Made by a program: the position numbers and the translations under genes | In this document: in pieces, positions 49,928-58,940 of the stretch | How the letters are laid out: every line of letters begins with the position of its first letter | Numbering within the stretch: the stretch's first letter is position 1 | Notes under the pieces: generated by a model | Database searches by the model: none | Seen by the model: the letters and a program-made list of their open reading frames with translations, nothing else | What the model was told of the DNA's origin: nothing | NCBI RefSeq assembly: GCF_022549695.1 | Contig: NZ_JAKZGS010000014.1 | Location: forward strand, 1-64,000 | Reading direction: 5' to 3' | Source: Belliella calami | GTDB lineage: Bacteria > Bacteroidota > Bacteroidia > Cytophagales > Cyclobacteriaceae | Length of the DNA: 64,000 nt

Positions 49928-51883
49928 ATGCTGTTTAGTGAGTTTCCTTTTTTAAGATACTCCTTCTTTTTTTTGATAGGAGTTTTGCTTTATCCCTTTA
50001 TTGGGTTTCTGCCAGATATTTGGTTGCTCGCATTTTTGTGTACGATCTATTTGATTTACATTGTGTTGGTGATAAGGAATAATGCTAAAAATACTTTTTC
50101 TTTTCGCAATGTTATCCCAGTCCTAGCCTATTTACAACTGATATTTTGTGGGGTTATTGTCACAAGTCTTAAGGACATCAAAAACCAAAAGAACCATCTA
50201 ATCCATTTTGAAGGCCAAATAAAATCCTACTTAGCGGTCTCTTTGGCAAATGATGATCCAAAACCAAATTCTATAGCAAATCGTGTAAAGGTTCTTGCTG
50301 TCAAGGATTCGCTAGGTCGGAAAGCTCGTGTAAATGGTGAGGTAATTATCTATCACAAACGTGAACAAAGTATTTTACCTGGTGATTTGATGATCATCTC
50401 AGGAATGCCTCAACTTATTTCTTACCCAAAAAACCCACATGAATTCAATTATCAAAAATTCATGTTGAGACAGCAGGTAGGCCACAGTCATTTCGTTGGT
50501 GAAAAATTTCTTAAAGTTGGCAACGTATCCACTCAGCCTATTGAGGATTTTTTCTTGAGCTTACGGTCGAGAATCATGACAAATATGGATAGTCTAATCA
50601 TAGATTCTCACGCCAATCAAGTCGCAAAAGCCTTGCTTCTTGGCCAAAAGAAAAACCTTGAGAAAGAAATTAATGAAGCTTATGTCACAGCAGGAGCGAT
50701 GCATGTTTTGGCAGTCTCTGGGCTTCATGTTGGGATTATCTACGGATTCTTTTTTCTTTTTATAAAACCATTTAGGCTAAAAATATGGAAGAGAGTAATT
50801 TATCTTTCTTTCATTATTATTTTGATTTGGGTTTATGCATTGTTGACAGGAATGTCTCCGTCTGTAATGCGGGCAGCGACTATGTTTTCTTTGATGGCAT
50901 TAGCGCAGATGAAGTCAAGAAATCCATCCATATTTAATGCAATAGCACTTTCAGCTCTGATTTTACTATTATATGATCCTTTTTTGATTTATTCAGTAGG
51001 ATTTCAGCTTTCTTATCTGGCATTGACAGGGATATTGTTGATACAGCCGATCTTGGTAAAGCTTTGGGATCCCAAATCTAAAATTGTTGATTATGTTTGG
51101 CAAATAAGCACCGTAGGCATAGCAGCCCAATTGATGACTTTCCCGATTTCCGCTTATTATTTTCATGTGTTCCCAACCTATTTTATTCTTTCCAATCTTA
51201 TTGTGATCCCTGGGGCTTTTTTAATTATGGCTTTTGGAGTTCCTTTTATGCTTTTTTCTGAAATCAAATTACTTGCTGTTCCTTTAGCTTGGATGACTGA
51301 GAAGTTAATTTGTTTGGTCAATTTTTTGATTTTTAAGATTCAGGATTTTCCATATTCCAAAATTGACGAGATTTTTCTCAAAGTTGATTTCATGATTGTG
51401 TATTGGGTGATTTTGACATTAGTTTTATTGCTATGCATCAAACCCCATAAATATTACCTATACAGCATACTATTTGTATTGTTGGTAAATGGAGCCTTTG
51501 GGGTCATAAAGGTAATTTTAAAACCCGATTCAAGTTTGGTCATTTACAGCACCAAATCTGGTTTGTCAATTGATTATAAAGGTCTCTATTTTTTTGATCA
51601 TGAACTTGATGTTGCTGATTTGGAATATAAAGTTTTGCCAAATAGAAAAGCGAACGAAGTGAATGAAAGCCTCCCTATGGTATGGTTTGATAACGAAAAA
51701 GAGTGGCTAGTACCTTTACCTGATCAAAAAGAGTATTTGAAAATCTCAAAATCAAAGCATTTTATTGCAAACACCAAATTATTCGCAGTACACAAGTTTG
51801 TGAATGATCAATGGGAAACTGCAAATGAGCAGGACAGCTTAAGAATTGGTGAAACTGCCTATAAATTGAGATTTAAAGAATAA
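49928..51883 (+). CDS. ComEC/Rec2 family DNA uptake channel, no beta-lactamase domain
   Basis: A 651-residue polytopic membrane protein of the ComEC family, which moves single-stranded DNA across the inner membrane in competence. An N-terminal DUF4131-like domain is followed by the Competence domain, with the signature AGAMHVLAVSGLHVGIIYGFF (about residues 256-276) and many helices. The C-terminal metallo-beta-lactamase-like domain of full ComEC is absent; only about 140 residues without an HxHxDH motif follow the last helix, a shortened form that I believe is common in Bacteroidota. Confidence 0.9.
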   Translation: MLFSEFPFLRYSFFFLIGVLLYPFIGFLPDIWLLAFLCTIYLIYIVLVIRNNAKNTFSFRNVIPVLAYLQLIFCGVIVTSLKDIKNQKNHLIHFEGQIKSYLAVSLANDDPKPNSIANRVKVLAVKDSLGRKARVNGEVIIYHKREQSILPGDLMIISGMPQLISYPKNPHEFNYQKFMLRQQVGHSHFVGEKFLKVGNVSTQPIEDFFLSLRSRIMTNMDSLIIDSHANQVAKALLLGQKKNLEKEINEAYVTAGAMHVLAVSGLHVGIIYGFFFLFIKPFRLKIWKRVIYLSFIIILIWVYALLTGMSPSVMRAATMFSLMALAQMKSRNPSIFNAIALSALILLLYDPFLIYSVGFQLSYLALTGILLIQPILVKLWDPKSKIVDYVWQISTVGIAAQLMTFPISAYYFHVFPTYFILSNLIVIPGAFLIMAFGVPFMLFSEIKLLAVPLAWMTEKLICLVNFLIFKIQDFPYSKIDEIFLKVDFMIVYWVILTLVLLLCIKPHKYYLYSILFVLLVNGAFGVIKVILKPDSSLVIYSTKSGLSIDYKGLYFFDHELDVADLEYKVLPNRKANEVNESLPMVWFDNEKEWLVPLPDQKEYLKISKSKHFIANTKLFAVHKFVNDQWETANEQDSLRIGETAYKLRFKE

Positions 51884-51886
51884 GCT

Positions 51887-51917
51887 TTTGTTAAGCGAAT
51901 CTTCTCCTTTATCTTTC
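51887..51917 (+). promoter_or_regulatory. Putative promoter of the enoyl-CoA hydratase gene
   Basis: TTTG (51887-51890), 19 bases, TATCTTTC (51910-51917): consensus spacing with one mismatch in the -7 box, 45 bases before the start codon. Confidence 0.55.
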
Positions 51918-51962
51918 CGTAAGGATGAATAATCAATTAATCAACAAAGACCCAAGCTAAAC

Positions 51963-52742
51963 ATGATGAAGCAACCCGTTTATAGTTTTGTTCAAGAGAG
52001 GATCGGCTACATCGTCCTCAACAGGCCTGAAAAAAGAAATGCGCTAAATGAGGAAATGGTAGAAGGGATGAAATCAATTTTGACTGATTTTGCAAACAAT
52101 GATAATGTCAAAATAATAATCATCAAGGCATTGGGTAAGGTGTTTTGCTCAGGAGCAGACTTAGAATCATTGCAGGATATGCAGAGTAATACCTACGAAG
52201 AAAATCTAGAGGATAGCAGAAGTTTAAAAGACCTCTTTTACCAAATATATACTTGCAGAAAAATAATTATTGGGCAAGTCCAAGGTCATGCATTGGCTGG
52301 AGGATGTGGTTTGGCAACAGTTTGTGATTTTGTATTCTCTGTTCCCCATGCGAAATTTGGTTACACAGAAGTGAAAATAGGCTTTATTCCTGCAATTGTA
52401 AAAGTTTTTCTTCTGAGAAAAATAGGAGAGGGGAAGGCAAAACAGTTGCTGCTCGATGCGGATCTGGTTTCGGCAGAAGAGGCCAAGGATTTAGGTTTGA
52501 TTAATTGGATCGTAGAAGAATCTAATTTAGGTAAAAAAGTTTTTGATTATGCGCAAAAGTTGGCAACCCAAAATTCGGGCACAGCTATGGGACTGACCAA
52601 AGAGATGATCGGGAGAGTTCAAGAGAAATCTTTGGAAGATGGACTGGATTACGCTGCTTCCATGAATGCCAAAGCAAGAAGCTCACAAGACTGTAAAAAA
52701 GGCATCGCTGCTTTTCTGAACAAAGAGCCACTTAGTTGGTGA
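51963..52742 (+). CDS. Enoyl-CoA hydratase/isomerase family protein
   Basis: A 259-residue crotonase-fold enzyme. The CoA-binding strand IVLNRPEKRNALNEEM, the oxyanion segment ALGKVFCSGADLESL and QVQGHALAGGCGLATVCDFVF are present. The two catalytic Glu of hydratase are not certain: FGYTEVKIGFIPA has one Glu near the second position, so it may be hydratase, isomerase or a methylglutaconyl-type enzyme. No fatty-acid oxidation genes are adjacent. Confidence 0.9.
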   Translation: MMKQPVYSFVQERIGYIVLNRPEKRNALNEEMVEGMKSILTDFANNDNVKIIIIKALGKVFCSGADLESLQDMQSNTYEENLEDSRSLKDLFYQIYTCRKIIIGQVQGHALAGGCGLATVCDFVFSVPHAKFGYTEVKIGFIPAIVKVFLLRKIGEGKAKQLLLDADLVSAEEAKDLGLINWIVEESNLGKKVFDYAQKLATQNSGTAMGLTKEMIGRVQEKSLEDGLDYAASMNAKARSSQDCKKGIAAFLNKEPLSW

Positions 52743-52838
52743 GTTTTTGTTGGAGCTTTCTATTGTGACAATTTAATGGTTTTTTTCCTTTGTAAAGGTG
52801 ATCAATTTTAATGAAAGAATTAATTTAGATTTTTAAAT

Positions 52839-53216
52839 ATGAATGAAAATGATATTTCATATATAGTCAGAGGAGCTATTTATGATGTGTACAATGGGTT
52901 AGGGCCAGGCCTATTCGAGTCTGTTTATGTTGCAGCTTTAGAATGGGAATTGATTAATCAAGGACTGTTAGTTAATCGTGAAGTTCCAGTGCCTGTTCAT
53001 TACAAAGCCGTGAAATTGGATCTGGGGTTTAGAATTGATCTATTAGTAGAAAATAAAGTGATTATCGAAGTTAAGTCTGTTGGAAATCTTGCTGATGTTC
53101 ATCATAAGCAGATTCTAACCTACTTGAAGATTACTGAGAAAAAACTTGGCATTCTAGTGAATTTTAACGTAGCAAGAATCAATGATGGTATATTTAGAAA
53201 AGTAAATGGGCTTTGA
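52839..53216 (+). CDS. GxxExxY protein (PD-(D/E)XK-like)
   Basis: A 125-residue protein of the GxxExxY family, named for the motif seen here as G-L-F-E-S-V-Y (about residues 24-30). The core has the nuclease-like pattern FRIDLLVENKVIIEVKS (D...EVK) and the C-terminal LVNFNVARINDGIFR. The family has a predicted PD-(D/E)XK fold, is widespread and often accessory; function is unknown. The stop codon is at the very edge of the ~97-bp tandem array. Such genes seem to be found next to repeats, but that is recollection. Confidence 0.88.
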   Translation: MNENDISYIVRGAIYDVYNGLGPGLFESVYVAALEWELINQGLLVNREVPVPVHYKAVKLDLGFRIDLLVENKVIIEVKSVGNLADVHHKQILTYLKITEKKLGILVNFNVARINDGIFRKVNGL

Positions 53217-54672
53217 TTCTCCTGCAGATCACCGCAGAAGGATTGATGGATAAAAGGGTATAAAAAAATCAGCGCCTATCAGCGTGATCAGCGGGCTAAA
53301 AAATCTCCCGCAGATTTCGCAGAAAACCGCAGAAGGGTTGACGAATAAAAGGGTGTAAAAAAAATCAGCGTACATCAGCGTAATCAGCGGGCAATAAAAT
53401 TCTCCCGCAGATTTCGCAGATAGCCGCAGAAGGGTAGACGGATAAAAAGGTGTAAAAAAAATCAGCGTACATCAGCGTAATCAGCGGGCAATAAAATTCT
53501 CCCGCAGATTTCGCAGATAACCGCAGAAGGATTGATGTATAAAAGGGTGTAAAAAAAAAATCAGCGTACATCAGCGTGATCAGCAGGCAATAAAATTCTC
53601 CCGCAGATTTCGCAGAAAACCGCAGAAGGGTTGACGGATAAAAGGGTGTAAAAAAAATCAGCGTACATCAGCGTAATCAGCGGGCAATAAAATTCTCCCG
53701 CAGATTTCGCAGAAAACCGCAGAAGGGTTGATGTATAAAAGGGCATAAAAAAAATCATCGTACATCAGCGTAATCAGCGGGCAATAAAATTCTCCCGCAG
53801 ATTTCGCAAATAACCGCAGAAGGGTTGACGAATAAAAGGGTGTAAAAAAAAATCAGCGTACATCAGCGTAATCAGCAGGCTAAAAATTCTCCCGCAGATT
53901 TCGCAGATAGCCGCAGAAGGGTTGACGGATAAAAGGGTGTAAAAAAAATTCAGCGTACATCAGCGTAATCAGCGGGCAATAAAATTCTCTCGCAGATTTC
54001 ACAGATAACCGCAGAAGGGTTGACGAATAAAAGGGCATAAAAAAATCAGCGCCTATCAGCGTGATCAGCGGGCTAAAAAATCTCCCGCAGATTTCGCAGA
54101 AAACCGCAGAAGGATTGATGTATAAAAGGGTGTAAAAAAAATCAGCGTACATCAGCGTAATCAGCGGGCAATAAAATTCTCCCGCAGATTTCACAGATAA
54201 CCGCAGAAGGGTTGACGAATAAAAGGGCATAAAAAAAATCAGCGCCTATCAGCGTGATCAGCGGGCTAAAAAATCTCCCGCAGATTTCGCAGATAGCCGC
54301 AGAAGGATTGATGTATAAAAGGGCATAAAAAAAATCAGCGTACATCAGCGTAATCAGCGGGCAATAAAAATCTCCCGCAGATTTCGCAGAAAACCGCAGA
54401 AGGGTTGACGAATAAAAGGGTGTAAAAAAAATCAGCGTACATCAGCGTAATCAGCAGGCTAAAAATTCTCCCGCAGATTTCGCAGATAGCCGCAGAAGGA
54501 TTGATGTATAAAAGGGTGTAAAAAAAATCAGCGCCTATCAGCGTGATCAGCGGGCAATAAAAATCTTCCTCAGATTTCGCAGATTACCGCAGAAGGATTG
54601 ATGGATAAAAGGGTATAAAAAAATCAGCGCATATCAGCGAGATCAGCGGGCTAAAATATTCTCCCGCAGATG
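53217..54672. repeat. Tandem array of about 15 copies of a ~97-bp unit
   Basis: Unit starts (TCTCCCGCAG) are at 53304, 53401, 53498, 53597, 53694, 53791, 53888, 53986, 54081, 54178, 54274, 54371, 54467 and 54564, giving periods of 95 to 99, mostly 97. A partial first unit starts just after the GxxExxY stop (about 53218), and a stub lies at 54660-54672. Each unit holds TCTCCCGCAGATTTCGCAGA, a CCGCAGAAGG block, a run of about eight A's and CAGCGTACATCAGCGTAATCAGCGGG. Small variations alternate (GCGCCTATCAGCGTGATC versus GCGTACATCAGCGTAATC). Nothing codes here; minus-strand frames are repeats of one peptide. It fills the gap before recQ. Confidence 0.95.
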
Positions 54673-54689
54673 ATAAAAAATCAAACAAT

Positions 54690-56600
54690 ATGAAAACCAA
54701 AGCGATTCAGGTTCTCCAAAAATTCTTTGGGTATGCGGATTTTCGTCCGTCCCAACTTGATATCGTCCTGTCGGCGATGGAGGGGAAAGATTGTGTCGCA
54801 TTGTTACCTACTGGAGGAGGGAAGTCTATCTGTTTTCAAGTGCCAGCATTAGCTCAAGAAGGAATTTGTTTGGTAGTAAGTCCATTGGTTGCATTGATGA
54901 AAGATCAAGTCGATAACCTAAGGAAAAGAGGAATTCTAGCAGCAGCGGTCTATTCTGGGATGAGAAAGAGAGAAATTGATACAATTCTTGACAATTGTGT
55001 TTATGGCAATTACAAATTTCTCTATGTTTCGCCTGAACGGCTCCAAACAGAGCTTTTTTTAGAGCGGTTCAAAAGAATGAATGTGAACCTGATTGCAATT
55101 GATGAAGCACATTGTATTTCTCAATGGGGTTATGATTTTAGACCTCCATATTTGGAAATAGCAAAAATCAGAGAGTTCCATCCTACTATCCCTTGCATGG
55201 CATTGACAGCTTCCGCAACTCTGAAAGTAAAAGATGATATCATAGAAAAATTGGAGCTAAGGAATCCAAATGTCTTCGTGAAATCATTTTCCAGAAAAAA
55301 CTTAAGCTATTCTGTGCGAATGGTTGAGAATAAGATTGAAAAAGCCATACAGATCCTCAACAAAGTGCCGGGTTCAGCAATTATTTATTCAAGAAATAGA
55401 AAAGGCACGAAAGAGATAGCCAAAGAACTTTATCAGCTTGGTGTTTCTGCTACTTTTTATCATGCAGGATTGGACTCGGCCACTCGGGAATTACGTCAGC
55501 AGGAATGGAAATCAAATAAAATACGCGTCATGGTTGCAACCAATGCTTTTGGGATGGGAATAGATAAGCCCGACGTAAGATTGGTGATTCATTTGGATTT
55601 GCCCGAAAATTTGGAAAATTACTACCAAGAAGCAGGCAGGGCAGGTAGGGATGAGCTCAAAGCTTATGGAGTTTTACTTACAAATGACCAAGATATCCAA
55701 AAGCTTACAGAGCGTGCTGAATTAGCGTACCCACCCATAGATTACCTTAAGAAAGTCTATCAATCTCTCGCCAATCAATACAGAATCGCTGTTGGAAGTA
55801 GCTTGTTCGTCAGTTATGATTTCGATTTGACAGATTTTTGCGCAACATATAAGTTGGATGTATTACTGACATACAACTCCATGAAAGTACTTCAAGAAGA
55901 AGGCTTGGTGGAGCTAAATGAAAGCTTTTTCTCACCTTCTTCCATACATTTTTTGGTAAATCAAAGCAAGTTGTACGAGTTTCAGATAGCAAATGCTAAA
56001 CTGGATCCATTAATCAAAGCGCTACTTAGAACTTATGGAGGAGAGCTTTTTATGGAATACATCAAAATTCAAGAGTCTAAACTTGCCAAAAATTTGGGAA
56101 TGCCGGAGGGGGATTTGGTAAGGCAACTGGAGTTATTGGATCAGTTTGGGGTCTTGGCATACCATAAAAGAAAAGAAAAACCCCAAGTAACTTTCTTGAC
56201 TCCCCGATATGATGCTGGGAAATTGCCCTTGGATAACAAAAGAATAGCTGAAAGAAGGCAAAATGCAATCTCCAAAGCAGCGTCGATGGTTGCTTACATT
56301 GAAAATGACAATCTCTGTAGGGCTAATCAGATTTCACAGTATTTTGGAGAAGAAAGTGATCATTATTGTGGTATTTGTGATGTCTGTATTGATCAAAAAA
56401 AACAAGCAGAAACAAAGGATTTGAAGCTAAGATCAAAAATCATTCAAACTTTAAGTAATGGAAAAACGTTTTCCCTACAGACTCTACCAGTTACTTCTGG
56501 GCTCAAAGACGATCAAGATACGCTAAAAGTATTGAGAAGTATGGAAGATGAGGGGGAGATTGTCTCCGAGCCCGACGGTACTTACAAATTGAAAAGATAA
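54690..56600 (+). CDS. recQ: ATP-dependent DNA helicase RecQ
   Basis: A 636-residue superfamily 2 helicase that unwinds recombination intermediates and stalled forks 3' to 5'. Walker A is P40-TGGGKS46; the DEAH box D138-E-A-H141 is followed by CISQWGYDFRPPY; the RecQ zinc site has cysteines near residues 550-570 (NLCRANQISQYFG and YCGICDVC). The C-terminal winged-helix region continues to the end; an HRDC domain is not evident. The start is 17 bases after the tandem array, so the promoter must lie in the array or upstream. Confidence 0.95.
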   Translation: MKTKAIQVLQKFFGYADFRPSQLDIVLSAMEGKDCVALLPTGGGKSICFQVPALAQEGICLVVSPLVALMKDQVDNLRKRGILAAAVYSGMRKREIDTILDNCVYGNYKFLYVSPERLQTELFLERFKRMNVNLIAIDEAHCISQWGYDFRPPYLEIAKIREFHPTIPCMALTASATLKVKDDIIEKLELRNPNVFVKSFSRKNLSYSVRMVENKIEKAIQILNKVPGSAIIYSRNRKGTKEIAKELYQLGVSATFYHAGLDSATRELRQQEWKSNKIRVMVATNAFGMGIDKPDVRLVIHLDLPENLENYYQEAGRAGRDELKAYGVLLTNDQDIQKLTERAELAYPPIDYLKKVYQSLANQYRIAVGSSLFVSYDFDLTDFCATYKLDVLLTYNSMKVLQEEGLVELNESFFSPSSIHFLVNQSKLYEFQIANAKLDPLIKALLRTYGGELFMEYIKIQESKLAKNLGMPEGDLVRQLELLDQFGVLAYHKRKEKPQVTFLTPRYDAGKLPLDNKRIAERRQNAISKAASMVAYIENDNLCRANQISQYFGEESDHYCGICDVCIDQKKQAETKDLKLRSKIIQTLSNGKTFSLQTLPVTSGLKDDQDTLKVLRSMEDEGEIVSEPDGTYKLKR

Positions 56601-57187
56601 TGGCTTCATTCATTGATGATATTTTCGGGAAATTATTTCCCAACAAAAAAACACCCGTAAAACACAAAGAGAACTTCACCCAATCTCCAGATGCTGAAGA
56701 AATCACAGCCAGCTGGATTGCTTCGGAAGAGGGTAAATCCCTGATGAACATAATCCAGAAGAATTATCACTTCAAAACTTCAGGGATGAATGCAAATCCA
56801 GAGGTTCATATTTTGAACTCGCCATATGCAAATGGCTTCGCAGTTTCTTATGATAGTACATTTGATCAGAAAAGTTTTTCACAACTTTTCTTTGCATTTG
56901 GGCAGCGAATGTTAGATTTGGGTTATCAAAAAATTAGCTTAGACAGAAAGATAGAAGAGGTAAATGATGTAGTTAGGACTACTGAAAAGCAGTATTTCAA
57001 GCCTCCATTAAGCAATGTTGATTTGTCCAAAAAGATAGATCAACTCTATGGAAATGTAAGCATTGAGAAGATAAGTGTAGATGAAAAGCCTAGCTATCTA
57101 AAAGTTTTAGTCACAGTATATTCAGATCATTTGTACTTAAAAGCAAGGCCTTTTGAGCAATTTATGGATGATTTATTTGAAAATTAA
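56600..57187 (+). CDS. Conserved hypothetical protein, function unknown
   Basis: A 195-residue soluble protein, no signal peptide or membrane helix. The start ATG shares one base with the recQ TAA. No motif is recognised; the middle has a beta-alpha-beta alternation (EVHILNSPYANGFAVSYDSTFDQKSFSQLFFAFGQRMLDLGYQKISL) and the C-terminal part VSIEKISVDEKPSYLKVLVTVYSDHLYLKARPFEQF suggests a small alpha/beta domain. Translational coupling to recQ and Nudix suggests one operon. Confidence 0.75.
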   Translation: MASFIDDIFGKLFPNKKTPVKHKENFTQSPDAEEITASWIASEEGKSLMNIIQKNYHFKTSGMNANPEVHILNSPYANGFAVSYDSTFDQKSFSQLFFAFGQRMLDLGYQKISLDRKIEEVNDVVRTTEKQYFKPPLSNVDLSKKIDQLYGNVSIEKISVDEKPSYLKVLVTVYSDHLYLKARPFEQFMDDLFEN

Positions 57188-57193
57188 TATCTC

Positions 57194-57745
57194 ATGGATA
57201 GAAAAATATTGAGACAAAGTCTCGAAAATTATAGAACACCTTTTGAAGAAGAATCTGCTTTTGTAGATGAATTTATAGAGTTGACTTTTGACGAAAATGC
57301 CTTTTTGAGGTCAAGGCTTGAAGGACATTTTACAGGTTCTGCTTGGATTGTAAATAAAAGAAGAACCCACACACTTCTGACACTTCATAAAAAACTCAAT
57401 AGATGGCTTCAATTGGGAGGACATGCTGATGGGGTAGAAAACCTTTTGGAAGTTTCAATGCAGGAGGCAAGAGAAGAAAGTGGCTTAACATCTTTGAGAT
57501 TGGTAGGAAATGGTATTTTTGATATTGATAAACATGTTATTCCCCAAAAGGGAGAAATACCTGAGCATTTTCATTATGATGTAAGATACTTGATCGAAGC
57601 AGAACTGAACGAACCGCTTACGATCAGCAGTGAAAGTAATGATTTGGCCTGGATCCCTTTTGATTCTGTGGAGGATATGGTAGGGTTCAATCCATCAATA
57701 CTTAGGATGTTAGAAAAAACAAGTCGATCTGAATACGCAATTTAA
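57194..57745 (+). CDS. NUDIX hydrolase
   Basis: A 183-residue protein hydrolysing a nucleoside diphosphate linked to X. The Nudix box is GHADGVENLLEVSMQEAREESGL, matching G-x5-E-x7-[R]-E-U-x-E-E-x-G-U except that the Arg is Gln; the three metal-binding Glu are present. It contains an N-terminal region of about 60 residues typical of the subfamily. Seven bases after the hypothetical gene and three before the thioesterase gene. Substrate unknown. Confidence 0.9.
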   Translation: MDRKILRQSLENYRTPFEEESAFVDEFIELTFDENAFLRSRLEGHFTGSAWIVNKRRTHTLLTLHKKLNRWLQLGGHADGVENLLEVSMQEAREESGLTSLRLVGNGIFDIDKHVIPQKGEIPEHFHYDVRYLIEAELNEPLTISSESNDLAWIPFDSVEDMVGFNPSILRMLEKTSRSEYAI

Positions 57746-57747
57746 CT

Positions 57748-58197
57748 ATGGAAAAAATCTCAATCGAAGAGGTGAAATCCTCTTTTTCTTTTTTTGTCCC
57801 TATTCAAGTGAGGTTTTCTGACATTGATGGCTATTTGCATGTAAATAATGGGATCTACTTCAATTACTTTGAACATGCAAGAGCGGAGTATCTTCACAAA
57901 ATTTGTGACTGGGATATTATGGCTTTTGGGACTGTGGTAGCAAATGTCAATATTGATTTTTTCACACCAATCCATGTCCATGATTCACCTTCTGTGTATA
58001 TCAAGTGTACAAAAATAGGCAATACTTCATTCACATTGGAGCAGGTTATTTTGGGCAAAAACCTAAAGGGCGAAGATATAGTTTTTGCCAAAGCAAGTAC
58101 GATAATGGTAGCTGTAGATATGAAAACCATGAAGCCTGTACCGCTTCCAGAAGAATACGCATCAAAAATGAAAAATAGCTCATCTGTCGCAGGATAA
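57748..58197 (+). CDS. Acyl-CoA thioesterase, 4HBT/YbgC type
   Basis: A 149-residue hot-dog-fold thioesterase. The active-site segment FSDIDGYLHVNNGIYFNYFEHARAEYL matches 4HBT proteins of the YbgC/FcbC group, with the Asp in SDIDGYLHVNN as the likely catalytic residue. It cleaves CoA thioesters in the cytoplasm; acyl chain preference unknown. It shares the run with Nudix and the TPR lipoprotein, but a functional link is not evident. Confidence 0.9.
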   Translation: MEKISIEEVKSSFSFFVPIQVRFSDIDGYLHVNNGIYFNYFEHARAEYLHKICDWDIMAFGTVVANVNIDFFTPIHVHDSPSVYIKCTKIGNTSFTLEQVILGKNLKGEDIVFAKASTIMVAVDMKTMKPVPLPEEYASKMKNSSSVAG

Positions 58198-58229
58198 ATC
58201 CTTATCTTTGCATGCAAAATTAAAAAGAC

Positions 58230-58940
58230 GTGAGAAAAATTTTCTTTTGTATTGTAGCAATCGCCATGATGACAGCTTGTGGAGCATCAGAGCAAGAATT
58301 ATTTGATGAAGGTGTGAAATCACTCGAAAAATCAGAGTTTTCAAAAGCAATAGGGTACTTTGATAGAGTGATTGAGAAAAATGGTTCCAATACATCCGCT
58401 CATAATGCGAAAGGAGTTGCTTTATTCCAAAACGGGAATTTTGATGAGGCAGTGGTGTCATTCACCAACTCAATTAATATAGACTCCACTTCTTACAAAC
58501 CATTTTTCAATAGAGGGAATGCTTATCTGGAAAAGAAAGCTTTCAAAGAAGCCGTTAGAGATTATAATTTCGCAAATGGTTTAGATCCTGAACAAACAGA
58601 TATTTATTACAACAGAGGATTGGCTTTGTTGGCATTGGAAGAATATGAAGATGCGATCATGGATTTTGACATGGCACTTCAAGTAAATCCCAATCAAGCA
58701 CTTGTGCATTTCAACAAAGCCAAAGCACAACTTGGAAATAGTGATCCTTTGGGCGGAATGGAGTCATTGGTTTATTCCATCAATCTTGATGGAGAAAATG
58801 GAGCAGCCTATTACCTTTTGGGTGTGACGCAACTAAGCGCTCTTAGTCAAAAAGAAGATGGATGTGCCAACCTCAAAATGGCTCTGAGTTTGGGCTATGG
58901 TGATGCGAAAACTTGGGTAGATGATTTTTGTCAAGATTAA
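58230..58940 (+). CDS. TPR-repeat lipoprotein
   Basis: A 236-residue lipoprotein with a GTG start, signal MRKIFFCIVAIAMMTAC (Cys 17) and five TPR motifs (LFDEGVKSLEKSEFSKAIGYFDRVIEKNGSNTSAHNAKGVALFQNGNFDEAVVSFTNSI and more). TPRs bind protein partners; in Bacteroidota such lipoproteins often help assembly at the outer membrane. Its stop overlaps the Sua5 start (TAATG). Confidence 0.9.
   Translation: MRKIFFCIVAIAMMTACGASEQELFDEGVKSLEKSEFSKAIGYFDRVIEKNGSNTSAHNAKGVALFQNGNFDEAVVSFTNSINIDSTSYKPFFNRGNAYLEKKAFKEAVRDYNFANGLDPEQTDIYYNRGLALLALEEYEDAIMDFDMALQVNPNQALVHFNKAKAQLGNSDPLGGMESLVYSINLDGENGAAYYLLGVTQLSALSQKEDGCANLKMALSLGYGDAKTWVDDFCQD

Noticed and set aside
53365-54345. Several minus-strand reading frames in the array encoding repeated peptides (such as IRQPFCGYLRNLREN)
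   Set aside because: They are translations of the tandem repeat without start signals or family likeness, and change frame between units.
53217-54672. CRISPR array
   Set aside because: The whole ~97-base unit is repeated; there are no short constant repeats with unique spacers, and no cas gene is nearby.
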